Of a stretch of DNA of 64,000 nt, positions 54,828 to 64,000 are shown one piece after another; position 1 is the stretch's first letter, and every line of letters begins with the position of its first letter. A program made the translations under genes and the position numbers. This DNA is from Hypomyces perniciosus (Eukaryota > Ascomycota > Sordariomycetes > Hypocreales > Hypocreaceae): positions 2,383,501 through 2,447,500 of the forward strand of contig SPDT01000006.1 in NCBI GenBank assembly GCA_008477525.1, in the 5' to 3' direction. The notes under the pieces were generated by a model that saw only the letters and a program-made list of their open reading frames with translations, ran no database searches and was not told where the DNA came from.

Positions 54828-57800
54828 CTAATGGTAGTTTCCGCCCCAGCCGCGTTGTTGCTGTTGACCTTGCTGCTGCTGTTGACCAGCGCCGTAGTAG
54901 CCACCGCTACCGAAGCCACCCTGCCCGTATGAGCCGTATGGCGTGTTGTGCTGGCTAGCCCCCGCACCAGCACCCATGCCATACGCCCCACTGCCATGGA
55001 GTCCATGGCCCTGCAAGTGGCTTGGGTAGCCGCCATAGGCACCGCCCATCTGCGAGGTCTGAGGCGGCGGCAGGCTACCACTCTGTCCGCCAGGGACAGT
55101 ATTGGTAGCTGAGCCTGGTCGAGGTCCTCCAAGCGAGGGTGAGGGGCCAGATCCCGTCTTGGCATCACCAAATGGCTTCAGCTCATCGGTAGATGTTCCG
55201 GCGCTGGGCTGCGTCTGGCTGTTAAATGTTTGGCCCTGAGACTGGAACGAAGATGCGCCCCGGGAAAAGCTGTCGTGAGTGCTTCCAAAGCTGCTTCCTC
55301 CTAGACCGGGTTGAGTACCGGCCTGAACTGACCCGGCACGACCATATTCGCCAAGGCCGGAGCCGAGAGGGCTATCTCTGTGGAGGGATGACGGGCCAAA
55401 AGTGCCAGGGGAGGATGCATGATCATAGGGCGCATTCGGTGAGACACCGTAAGGCTGTCCGTACATGCCACCCTTTGCATACGGGCCAAATCCTCCCTGA
55501 CCATATCCTGAGTAGTACTGATGGTAGTACGGGTTGCTGTAGTAGGGGTGGCTGTATCCAGGGTACTGCTGTCCATGGGTCTGCGGCTGCGATCCTGGTG
55601 CTCCCTGCTGCTGTTGCTGCTGCTGTTGGGGTTGCTGTTGCTGAGCCTGAGCCTGAGTAGCAGGGTTAGGAGTGGAGTGGCCGCTGTTTTGGGTCTCGCT
55701 AGTACCACCGAATCGTGGCTGGTTGTGGGCGGCGCCACTCTGAGGGTACTGGCTCAGGTTGTCGGTCTGAGACGCATTGTAGGCGCCAAAAGGTCGCTGC
55801 TGGGATGGCACGCCATCTGGTTGTCCATGGGCTCCCTGCTGTCCGAAGTGTTGACCGTAAAAGGCATAAGGGTTTCGATCCTGTTGGTTCGCAGTGTAAT
55901 AGGCTGAGTATTCACTAGGTGCAGAAGTGAAAGCCGCGCCGGGCTGCTGCGCTTGCGGTTGAGATGTTTGAGTGGGGAAGTTGTCGAATGGAGGCTGAGA
56001 CGCTGGAGTGCTCTGCTGGTTGAAAGGGTCCAAAGGCTTCTGCTGAGCCGTTGAAGCATCCTGGGGACCAGCTTGACCAAAACGACCGAACTGTTGGGTA
56101 TTAGGGGCGGGGGATTGAGCGGCTTCATCGAATGTTAGCATTGGTTTCCTTCGACAGTAAGACTGAAGGAACCTACGTTGAGAGGGAGCAGGTGCCTGGG
56201 TTGCGGCAGCCGTAGGAACTACGGGGGAAATGTTAGATTTCAAAACAGACCAAATCCGATTGGGGGTTACTGTACCAGCCGGCACAATTCCAGGGGGGGG
56301 AGCAGTAGTCGTGGGCTTCTGAGAGAATGCCTCGGGCACAGCAACAGGTTGTGAGGCCGGGGGTAGTGAAGTTCGGGGATGCGTGATGGGAGAATCAGCT
56401 GGCGGCTGAGCCCGCGTCTCTGGCTCCTCACGTTCGCCATCAATATCATCTTCATCATTGAGGTTAAAGGCACCGAATTGCACAGCAGCTCGGTCAACCT
56501 CCCGGTTTCCAGGCATGCGAACGGCCTCTTCTTGATCAAGAACTCGCCGCTGGAAGCTGGGGACACGTGTGGTCCGTTCCGCGGTAGCCTTGATAGCGGT
56601 CGCAGCATAGCCACTGGTAGCTGATCGTTGAGCCTGATGTTGCTGCTGAGCAGCTGAGATAGGCGTGACACTGGCGCTTACGGGGCTCTGCCGGGGGTCC
56701 CAAGAGTCAGCAGCTGTGCTTGCGGCGGTGTCCGTCGCGGGTGGTTTGGAATCGTCAACAACCTGTTCTAGATTCGTCTCAGTGAGCTCGTCTTGAGATG
56801 GCGGAATCTCGACAGCTGGCTCGGCGACAGGCGGGGGGATCGCGGGCGTAGCTTGTTCAGCAACTGGAGTAGCCTCTGCCTCGAGTTCCACAGGCTCAGG
56901 TTCGGTCTCTGTGGGTTCAGGAGCGGGTTCGGGTTCGACGGGTTCAACAGGCTTCGGTGCAGGGACTTCTTTGGGAGGGGCTGGTGCGACCTTGGGAGCA
57001 GTCGATTGGCGCAACATGCTTGCCCAGGTCTTGACCGGAGGAGGCGCAACAGGCTTGGGTGCCTCGACGGGAGCGGGCTTCTCAACAGCTGCGATGTCCT
57101 CCTCGATGTCGTTGGCATTGGGCTTATCTTCGTTGAATGCAGGGGACTCTTCAGTAGGCACGGAAAGCTGCTGGTCTTCCTTGCTCCGGGCTCCGTTGGT
57201 GGTGGGATTGGTTGATCGTCCACGTCCACCGCGGCCACCTCTGTCTGAAGCTCGGCCTCGGCCACGGCCTCCGTCAGAAGCATTGCGACCGCCACGGGTG
57301 TTTCGAGTACCAGTCGATGCCTCAGTGTTCGTAGGTGTGGATGATGTGTCCTTGCCCTTGGTGCGAGTGGTCTTCTTCGTCTTCGAAACCTCACCCCACT
57401 GGGAGACGTTGCCTAAAAAAGGGATCAGTCAGCTTGTGGACTTTTTTGGCCAACAATGATGCTTGCATGCTGGCTGGTCTGCGGTTGCGGCATGCAGGAT
57501 TGTTACGTGCAGCCGCCAGCCATTGCCACCCAACGACGTACCTTCAGCAATGCGCGTCACAGCCTCGTTCTCATCGCCATTCGTTTCTTGCAGAGCATAG
57601 AGAACATCAACCTCAGACCAGGCGGGGAACATTTCGCGGATGACGGTGGTCTTTTCGCCGTATTGCTTTCGGAGCTCTGCAAACTCCCCCTCATCTTCGA
57701 AGGCGCCCAAGCTGTCCTCAGCAGCCGTCTTGTGGTCGGCCTTGTCGCCATTAGTTCTGCGGCCGCCTCGACCGGCGAAACCTCCTCTGCCGCCTCGACC

Positions 57801-57848
57801 AGAGCCTCTGCCTCGCGAGGCAGATGGCCGAGAGATGACCTCGGACAT
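54828..57848 (-). CDS. def1: Def1-like RNA polymerase II degradation factor (CUE, Q-rich)
   Basis: In yeast Def1 recruits ubiquitin ligase to stalled RNA polymerase II. Exons: 57848-57542, 57412-56177 and 56122-54828, giving 945 residues. The 54-nt second intron (donor GTAGGT, branch GCTAAC) is inferred although the frame would also read through. Residues 1-40 are RG-rich (SRGRGSGRGGRGGFAGRGG); a CUE ubiquitin-binding domain follows at about 58-102 (VIREMFPAWSEVDVLYALQ, with MFP and the final LQ-type motif). A second RGG stretch, a Pro/Glu/Ala-rich linker and a C-terminal Gln/Gly/Tyr-rich low-complexity region (poly-Q near 55600-55640, YSHPYYSNPYYHQYYSGYG) complete it. This order matches Def1. 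The tail looks prion-like. Confidence 0.88.
55600..55648. repeat. CTG/TTG trinucleotide run encoding poly-Gln
   Basis: Mixed CTG, TTG and GTT triplets that read as a Gln run on the minus strand inside the Def1-like gene. Confidence 0.8.
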
Positions 57849-59179
57849 GGGGGCTGAGTTAAGTTGTGAAGGTGGGAGAGATGACGATGTGCAGCGTGGC
57901 CCGTCGGATGGCCTCTGCAAGATGCAACGGGGCAAAGAGATGGTAGGGAAAGAAAAACAACGAAAAGAACAAAACCGTGCGTGCTCACAAGAGAGACGTC
58001 GGAGATGAGAACGCGACGGGGAGGGTGAGGATGTGTGTGCTGGGGTTGGAGAGAAGTCAAAAGGTGGAGGGCAAAGGGAGGCACGAGGTTTTCCCCGGAA
58101 ACAGAAGAAAGGCTCTGGCCGAAGGTTTTTTGGCTTAAGCGGCCGGTGACGCCCCCTTGACCGTGTCAAGGCCAAGAGCAGGCAGGCCCTCTGTCACTGT
58201 AACACAGTGGCAATTCCAGCCCCCCATGGCACTAGAGCCTGCCAGAGCCTGCCCAAGCCCGCTGAAGCGCAACAGCCGACACCTCAAGTAGGGCTAGAAA
58301 GCGGCTCCGTCCATGCGCTGTTGGCCACTAAAGCGCTAATGCAGCGAGGCAAGGGGGGTTGGGCTACTACCGAGAAGCTGTTCGTACGGTGCAATTGTGG
58401 GTGCATGCAGATCGCTCAGAGAGTGCCGTGTTATTCAGGTACCTCGTAGTAGGGAAGCGAGCTGCGAAATCTCAAGTACCTGTGTGTCAGATCCAGCTAG
58501 CATTTTCGTCCGCTCACAGGCAACAATAGAGCGAAATACAGTGCGCAGGAAATTTAATACCGTACAAACAAGAAGCTGTTGCCCAATTGTGGACGCGATT
58601 GTCGCTGGAAACAATGATGCAGGGCACAGCTTGAGGTTTGGACGGGGCATGGAGAGGTCTTACAGCAAATCAGAGCCGTCAGCATGCATCTCGCATGCCA
58701 GATTCTATCATCTCGGAGCTTGTCTCTTGAGCTCTGAACGCTTCCTCTCCGAGCCTTGCCAAAGTGAGGCGACAAGGTAACGCATCTGCATTCAATCAAT
58801 GCTGTTCTGGTGCAAGCAGGCTTGTATCTGTACATGATATCAGATGTTTTTATATGGAGAAATGCCGCAGCATGAAGGTGTGGCAAGTTACTCTACTTCC
58901 TTTCGAAGACCTCAACCAAACACAGTTAGCGAGGTCAGCAGTCCCCCCACTCTAGCTCTGGGGTTCAGTGATTCTGGGCCCATATATCACATGACATTGT
59001 CGGTTGGCGCAACGGGAACCATCGTGAGGCTGAAGCTCGTAGTACTTCGTACTCGTACGTGCTTTCATCACGCAGCCTCAACACCAACGACCCACTCCTC
59101 TATTGGAAAACTGCTCCGTGCCTATATTTTGAAAACGCTATATCACATCAGCCTGCCGTTGGCAGCGCTGCGGCCTACA
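57849..59179. other. divergent intergenic region, Def1-like and unknown gene
   Basis: About 1.3 kb. An element copy at 59038-59058 lies 122 bp before the preferred ATG of the plus-strand gene. The plus frame is open back to an ATG at 58844, but I take this as upstream sequence. Confidence 0.5.
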
Positions 59180-60361
59180 ATGTTCACTACCAAGTCAGCC
59201 CAGTCCCTGAGGAAGCTCTTCGCGGGCTATCACGAGCCTCTCGGCCTGTCAAAGCAGCAATCGCAAAAGCTCCTCGACGGCCTTAAAGCATCCTTCCGAG
59301 ACCAATTAGACCGCGAGTACGGGCGTTCTTTGTCCGACAATTCGACTGTTCCGGCCAGACTTGGAGATGCCAACCATCAAATCCGCCACTCCGCCGCAAC
59401 ACTGCATCTTAAATCCATTCTATCCAACCCTTTGTTCAGCTACAACAAAGAATCAACTTCTCCCTTGCCAACAGTGCTCTCGGCGCCAAGCAGAGACCCA
59501 ATGGACGTGTTCGACCATGCTGTTTCAAAGGGAATGATGACATTAAAGGCAGCGACGGGTTGCCTTTTGGCCAAGCAACAGCAACTCTCGGCTTCGGAAA
59601 CGACTTCCCCGGACATAGCAGTCCGAGTTGTCCGATGGCTTCGCTCATCTGGCGCAGAGAGCGACCTGCGGTTCCTTGACAACCAGGCCTTTGTTCGCGC
59701 ACTTGCACCCTTCCTGGTGTCAGAGGAAATGGAAGGGGTGGCCTGGGAATGGATCAGTCGCACGATGGAGGACTCGACAGGGGGCGTTGATGAAGAACAG
59801 CGTGTAAAGCGTGCTTCTTTCTTGTTATCACAGCTCGTTCGTATCAAGAGCCAGACGCAGTACGGAAACTTGGATGCCGCCATTCAGACGATCCTGCAAG
59901 CAGAGCAACTCTTCCAGCACAACTCGATACTCCCCAAGTTGTTGGTGCAGCCATGGAGGTCGGTTTCGTGGCTCACAACTGTGGAAGCCTACAGCAGAGC
60001 TGCCCCGTCGGAGAAATTGTTTGACGCCCACATGGCTACAGCCAACCGCCTTCCACGGCCACTCCTTGTGGAAAAAGCACACCTTCATCTGTATCATCCG
60101 ACCCATCCCAATCACACCCCGGCGCTGCAGTTTTTCAGTGACAGAAAAAGGCTGCGGAAGTTGGTGCAAGCCGTAGGTCCAGAGCAGTTGAACCCTACCA
60201 AGCTCAAGGGTATGGGCATTGTCCCATGGATTGCATTTTTGGGTCACGATACGGTCAACCACCTCACACAATCGGGAAGGAGTCAGGAAGCTCAGGGCGT
60301 GACGGAGCTCCTGCGGTCTGAACTGACAGACATATTTGGTGAAACACTAAGCCCGACTTGA
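59180..60361 (+). CDS. conserved-looking protein of unknown function
   Basis: Single exon, 393 residues from the ATG at 59180. I do not recognise the family. The N-terminus (MFTTKSAQSLRKLFAGYH) is basic, hydroxylated and free of acidic residues, compatible with mitochondrial import. The rest is alpha-helical in character with no membrane segment: SKQQSQKLLDGLKASFRDQLD, DVFDHAVSKGMMTLKAATGCLLA, WEWISRTME and QLVRIKSQTQYGNLDAAIQTIL resemble helical-repeat organellar proteins, but no repeat is clear. An ATG at 58844 would extend it by 112 residues; that extension contains a dispersed intergenic element and looks non-coding. Confidence 0.75.
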   Translation: MFTTKSAQSLRKLFAGYHEPLGLSKQQSQKLLDGLKASFRDQLDREYGRSLSDNSTVPARLGDANHQIRHSAATLHLKSILSNPLFSYNKESTSPLPTVLSAPSRDPMDVFDHAVSKGMMTLKAATGCLLAKQQQLSASETTSPDIAVRVVRWLRSSGAESDLRFLDNQAFVRALAPFLVSEEMEGVAWEWISRTMEDSTGGVDEEQRVKRASFLLSQLVRIKSQTQYGNLDAAIQTILQAEQLFQHNSILPKLLVQPWRSVSWLTTVEAYSRAAPSEKLFDAHMATANRLPRPLLVEKAHLHLYHPTHPNHTPALQFFSDRKRLRKLVQAVGPEQLNPTKLKGMGIVPWIAFLGHDTVNHLTQSGRSQEAQGVTELLRSELTDIFGETLSPT

Positions 60362-61006
60362 TGAATGACAGCAAGTCAAAGACAACACCTGTGATTAGGA
60401 GGTCCGTTCCGTTTCGGCTTAATGCCGACTGAAAGACCTGACCCACCAACCATGTTGGAGCCCTAAACCAGCATATGACTCTTGAAGGCCGTAATTTGTT
60501 GCTTTCTTTGGACGTGCTCGCAAGCATGGCCACTCATGCACAGTGAGTAGCACGGGCTGCGATGTGGCGTTGCGATACACACAAACAAACTCGCAGTTAC
60601 GACGACGAAAGACTAGTCGTCACCCCATCTTTGATGACTGTCAATCATCAGCGACGAACCAGCCTTCAGTCGGGGGCTTGGAATCCATTTAACATGAAAG
60701 ACTGATGAAGCTTCCAAAACAGGAAGATCTGAACATTATCAAACCGCGAAGAGCACGTCTCGACGGCAGAGATTCCGCGGGTGGACTCTGGCTATTAACA
60801 CCGAAATAGCTGTAGGCACAAGAGGATACTTCTCAACATTATATAGCACGATAGTCACGAATATTGGAGATAGTGTGCAAGTTGGAGAAGAAGCCTCACA
60901 ATAAGGCTAATTGAATAGAACGTCAACTTTTTAACTCAAATAAGTAAATACCCTTCCTATTCGTAGTTATTCATCAGATGCCACATAATGTCGGGGTAGT
61001 GTCGTT
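60362..61006. other. convergent 3' flanks, no gene seen
   Basis: A 645-bp AT-rich gap between convergent genes, without a supported feature. Confidence 0.5.
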
Positions 61007-63009
61007 TTAATCAGAATCGCTGTCAACCGAGTCCGAGAACCCTTGGAACTCTTCCTCAGACTCTTCCAGAGCCGGACCGGCCGACTCCTCTTCATCTTCA
61101 TCATCCTGCTCCTCCACATCAAAGATGCCCGAAATATCCCATCGGTCTCCCTTGGCGTTTCTGCTAACGTACTTGACAAACTTGAGGGCCCCGCTGTCAC
61201 GCAGAACAAGCGTCATCTTATTCCACGCAGCCGCCTGGAAGAACAGGATGTTGTCATCGTCGCCACTGGATTTGTACACGGCAGCGTCTTCGTTGGTGTC
61301 ATCATCGCCGGCCATGTACACTTCGTGGCCGCCGACTTCTTCAACTTCCTTGTCTGCATCTTCCTCGACGGCTTTAGCTTTACCCTTGCCCTTTTTGTTG
61401 GCTTTGGCCTTGGACTTGGCCTCCTTTTCCTTTTCTGCTTCTTCGTCGTCTACGTCGCCCCAGCCTGGGGTTGGGGTGATTCCCAGGTTGAGTTCCAAAC
61501 GTGCCTTGCCCTCGTGCCCGGTGGCTAAGGTGTAGTCCATTCCGCGACGGAAACGGCGGGCCATGATGTCGTGGCTCTCTATGGTGCAACCTGTGGCCAC
61601 TTGCAGCCAGTGGCGGAACTGGCGACTGGGGAGGAGGATGTCCAGAAGCTCGGTGATGGGAGACTCCTCCTGGGATGTGCGCAGCTGGTCCGGTGTGGTT
61701 GGCTGCTGGTAGAGGTATCGGTGCTTGTGGGGAGGCTTGGCTACTTTCCATGCCGAGGATTTTTCGATAGCCTTACTTTTCTCTGGTAGAGATTGTTTCT
61801 CTTGAGCCAGCACGTAGTCCTTCAGCCTCTTAGCAAATTTCTTCGACAGGACGTCCGCAAGGGTGATGCTTGAGTTCTCTTCAAAGTGTTCCGAGACCTG
61901 TTCCAGGGTGTCGGGTGTCAGGTACGTGGGCGCAATATACTTGAGCAAAAACTCCAGATCGGCCTCTTCAAACTCAGCATCGTTGGCCTTTGGTTTCTCA
62001 ACCTTGACTGGTCGGGCCTGAGGTGCATCGTACTGAGCGGGATTGCCCTGTAGCTGCATCAAACTGCTGTTCTTGGCATTCTTCTCCTCCTCTCCCTTGA
62101 TGTAGCCATCCTCCCCGACCTGAGGGATGTGGAACCAGCCACTGACTGCCATGCGAACGCGGCCGCCCTCCTTCTCTTGCTGCTCCTTGGTGGCGGCGTG
62201 GTACACCTCTTCGACGTCGTGGAAGCTCTCGCCAGGCTGCACGGCGAAGAAGCTAAGCTGGTTCCAGGCAGGCGGAATGACTTTGACAACATCTGGGAGA
62301 GGTGTCTTGGCGATCTGGCCATCTTTGTTCTTGGTTTCCTTCACGGGGAATAGGCGCAGAGCGCCACCCCATTCGGGCTTCCAAGGGTTGTCCGGATCAG
62401 TTAGGTACAGGATGTAGCTGACTCGCCGACTGCCAATGACGTCGTCGTGGCAGAGGAGATAGCAACCAGGCGTATAGACGTTGATGGCCATATCAGTCTT
62501 CCTGCCGCTCAAGGGACCACAGCCCGTGATGGTCGCAACGTATTTTCTGAAAGCCTCGGAGTAGATGGCATCTCGAAGCGCCAGCAGCGACGGGAGCTTG
62601 GCAAGGGACTCGTCGTCTAGGCCGTCCAGGTTGGCAAGGTCTCCGGACTGGTGGATCTTGTAGATGTCGGTCTCCTTGGGAGTAAACTGAACATTGCTTC
62701 GGATTTCGTCGCGAACCGATCGGAGGAGCTTGTCGTCTACCAACTCCTGGATGACGGTATGCTTGTAGGGCGAAGACTTTGCATAGTCGTCGGTATATGA
62801 TTTCAGAACCGAAGCGTCGAACAATCCCTTGCGAAAGCGCTTCTTCGCTTCCTCGGGACTCAAAGCTAGAGCTGTCATGAGCAGCTTGGTCGAGGTGGAG
62901 GGGGACAGAGAGGGGGACAGAGAGGGGAGCTTGAGGAGAGCATACAAGTCTTGGGCTTCTTGCTTTTGGCTTTCTTGCCGTCCGAATGGCTTTCTGACTT
63001 TCTCTTCAT
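61007..63009 (-). CDS. tpa1: Tpa1/Ofd1-type prolyl dihydroxylase (2-OG, Fe(II) dioxygenase)
   Basis: 2-oxoglutarate/Fe(II) dioxygenase; relatives hydroxylate a proline of ribosomal protein uS12 and affect translation termination or hypoxic control. Exons: 63009-62946 and 62871-61007, giving 642 residues, essentially yeast Tpa1's length. The first exon supplies a nuclear-signal-like start (MKRKSESHSDGKKAKSKKPK). The catalytic domain holds the iron ligands His163 and Asp165 in LLCHDDVIGSRRVSYILYL, with PPAWNQLSFFAVQPGESFHDVEEV and GRVRMAVSGWFH further on. The C-terminal Ofd1/Tpa1 domain follows (HDIMARRFRRGMDYTLATGHE), broken by a Lys/Glu-rich insert, and ends in an acidic tail. The intron is required because the two exons are in different frames. 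Confidence 0.94.
62900..62923. repeat. 12-bp tandem pair in the tpa1 intron
   Basis: Two exact head-to-tail copies of GGGGGACAGAGA. On the coding strand they form the intron's pyrimidine-rich stretch. Confidence 0.85.
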
Positions 63010-63700
63010 TGTGCAGGCGACCAATTGACCGTACCTTGAAGAAGAGAGTCTTGTGGGTGAATAGTGAAGAAACGCCGAGATCAGCCGATGGCGCGCATCT
63101 TCAACTTTTTTTCTTAGCGCAGCTCGGGTGCTGTGCAGAACCCACACAGACCCCTGTAGATTGCCTGATACAGGCCTCTCCCAGCTCCATCGCATCCGCA
63201 TCGTACCATCTGATCTGATAATCAAAGCTCACCAACGGGTTGTCTATGTATATCCATCTGAGGCTTTTCGACGACCAATTGCAACAGATATCATTGAGAA
63301 TGCAATGGATCTCGAAACAGGGGCGTGCAACGATGATACAAGCGTCAGACATCAGCATACTAACATTGGTAGGTACCTAACCTATATGCATTGCATAGAC
63401 GCCGTCATTTCAGCTTCACCTATCTGTCCTACCAATCCAGAGCCAATAGATGGTTCAGAGCCTCAAGAGCGTCTGCATTTGCGATGCATCTCGCGCCTAG
63501 ACGCCGGTTTGGCATTGGCCCATGCTACTGTGAAATGGGGAATTTCACTTGCCGTGAATCACCATGTCTTGATATCTACTCTTCCCTGTCTGTAATGACT
63601 CTGAACCCTCTCTTATATCAGCTCGTCAGATCACTTTTGTACATCATCAAACAATCATTCATCGCCACTTTTGAAAATATGGCCATTGAGGATCACGAAA
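63010..63700. other. intergenic region upstream of tpa1
   Basis: About 690 bp. The plus-strand frame at 63128-63595 has no conserved pattern and I do not call it a gene. Confidence 0.45.
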
Positions 63701-64000
63701 AGTCCATCCGCACAAGGTTCCCTGGCCACGTACATAAACACCCATGTCGATGAGATTGTCTTTGGGGCCTCCACGACCCAGCTATTCCGCAACCTATCTT
63801 ATGACCTCCAGTTTAGACCGGGCGACGAAATAGTCGTCTCTGCTATTGATGTAATGAGGCGGATATTGCCCCTTGGGTGGACTTGGCTGAGAGACAAAAC
63901 CTCTTTCTCAAGTGGTGGCAGCCTGCTCCTAGCACGAACCCGCAACTCCTTCCAGAGGATTTGCAAGGCCCTCTTGTCTTCCAAAACGAGGCTGGTTAGT
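63701..64000 (+). pseudogene. frameshifted class V aminotransferase remnant, cut by window edge
   Basis: Translated pieces resemble the central part of cysteine-desulfurase-like, PLP-dependent class V aminotransferases: LATYINTHVDEIVFGASTTQ and LQFRPGDEIVVSAID in one frame (63722-63850), EADIAPWVDLAERQN and LFLKWWQPAPSTNPQLLPED in a second (63856-63966), and ALLSSKTRLVS back in the first (63968-64000). Two frame changes within 250 bp, without splice sites to explain them, indicate a broken copy. The start of the family (its cofactor-pocket region) is not found upstream. The PLP-lysine part would lie beyond the window. Confidence 0.7.

Noticed and set aside
58844..59179. 112-residue N-terminal extension of the plus-strand unknown gene
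   Set aside because: It contains an otherwise intergenic repeat element and no protein-like pattern; the ATG at 59180 starts a good organellar leader.
63128..63595. 155-codon plus-strand frame upstream of tpa1
   Set aside because: No conserved segment, and it overlaps another open frame on the same strand; more likely promoter sequence.

Overview
The window looks like nuclear DNA of a filamentous ascomycete (Pezizomycotina), most likely Hypocreales. Support comes from dense GT-AG introns of about 50-80 nt with CTAAC/CTGAC-like branch sites, a compact gene layout on both strands, and families typical of such fungi (GT69 Cmt1/Cap59-like enzyme, DHA2-type MFS transporter, CorA-like membrane protein, Dnf3-like P4-ATPase). 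The order-level call is inference. I reconstructed exons by hand from splice signals and frame continuity.

0-19 kb: amino-acid permease (-), GH47 alpha-1,2-mannosidase (-), Atg10 (+), U1A/U2B''-like snRNP protein (-), Arp2/3 subunit ARPC1 (+), RidA/Mmf1-type deaminase (-), Pmt4-like O-mannosyltransferase (+), GT69 mannosyltransferase (+), and a lineage-specific repeat protein (-). Three mannose-handling enzymes lie within about 13 kb.

19-40 kb: a long leader and a C2H2 zinc-finger factor (+), an intron-containing tRNA-Glu (-), an ASNSD1-like glutaminase/asparagine-synthetase protein (+), a cysteine-rich secreted protein with no family I know (+), a PHD-finger protein (-), a DUF84/NTPase-fold protein (+), a CorA-like membrane protein (-) and a class III CoA-transferase (-).

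40-64 kb: a small single-pass membrane protein (+), anthranilate phosphoribosyltransferase with a Gcn4/Cpc1-type site upstream (-), TFIIB (+), a P4-ATPase flippase (+), an MFS transporter (-), a Def1-like CUE/Q-rich protein (-), a conserved-looking protein of unknown role (+), a Tpa1/Ofd1-type dioxygenase (-), and at the edge a frameshifted remnant of a class V aminotransferase/cysteine-desulfurase-like gene.

Most genes are housekeeping. The most unusual structure is a near-palindromic 18-bp element, GTACGAAGTACTCCGTAC, with many exact, half-site and tandem variants. All the copies I found lie between genes. I found no CRISPR array, rRNA gene, complete transposon or secondary-metabolite core gene.
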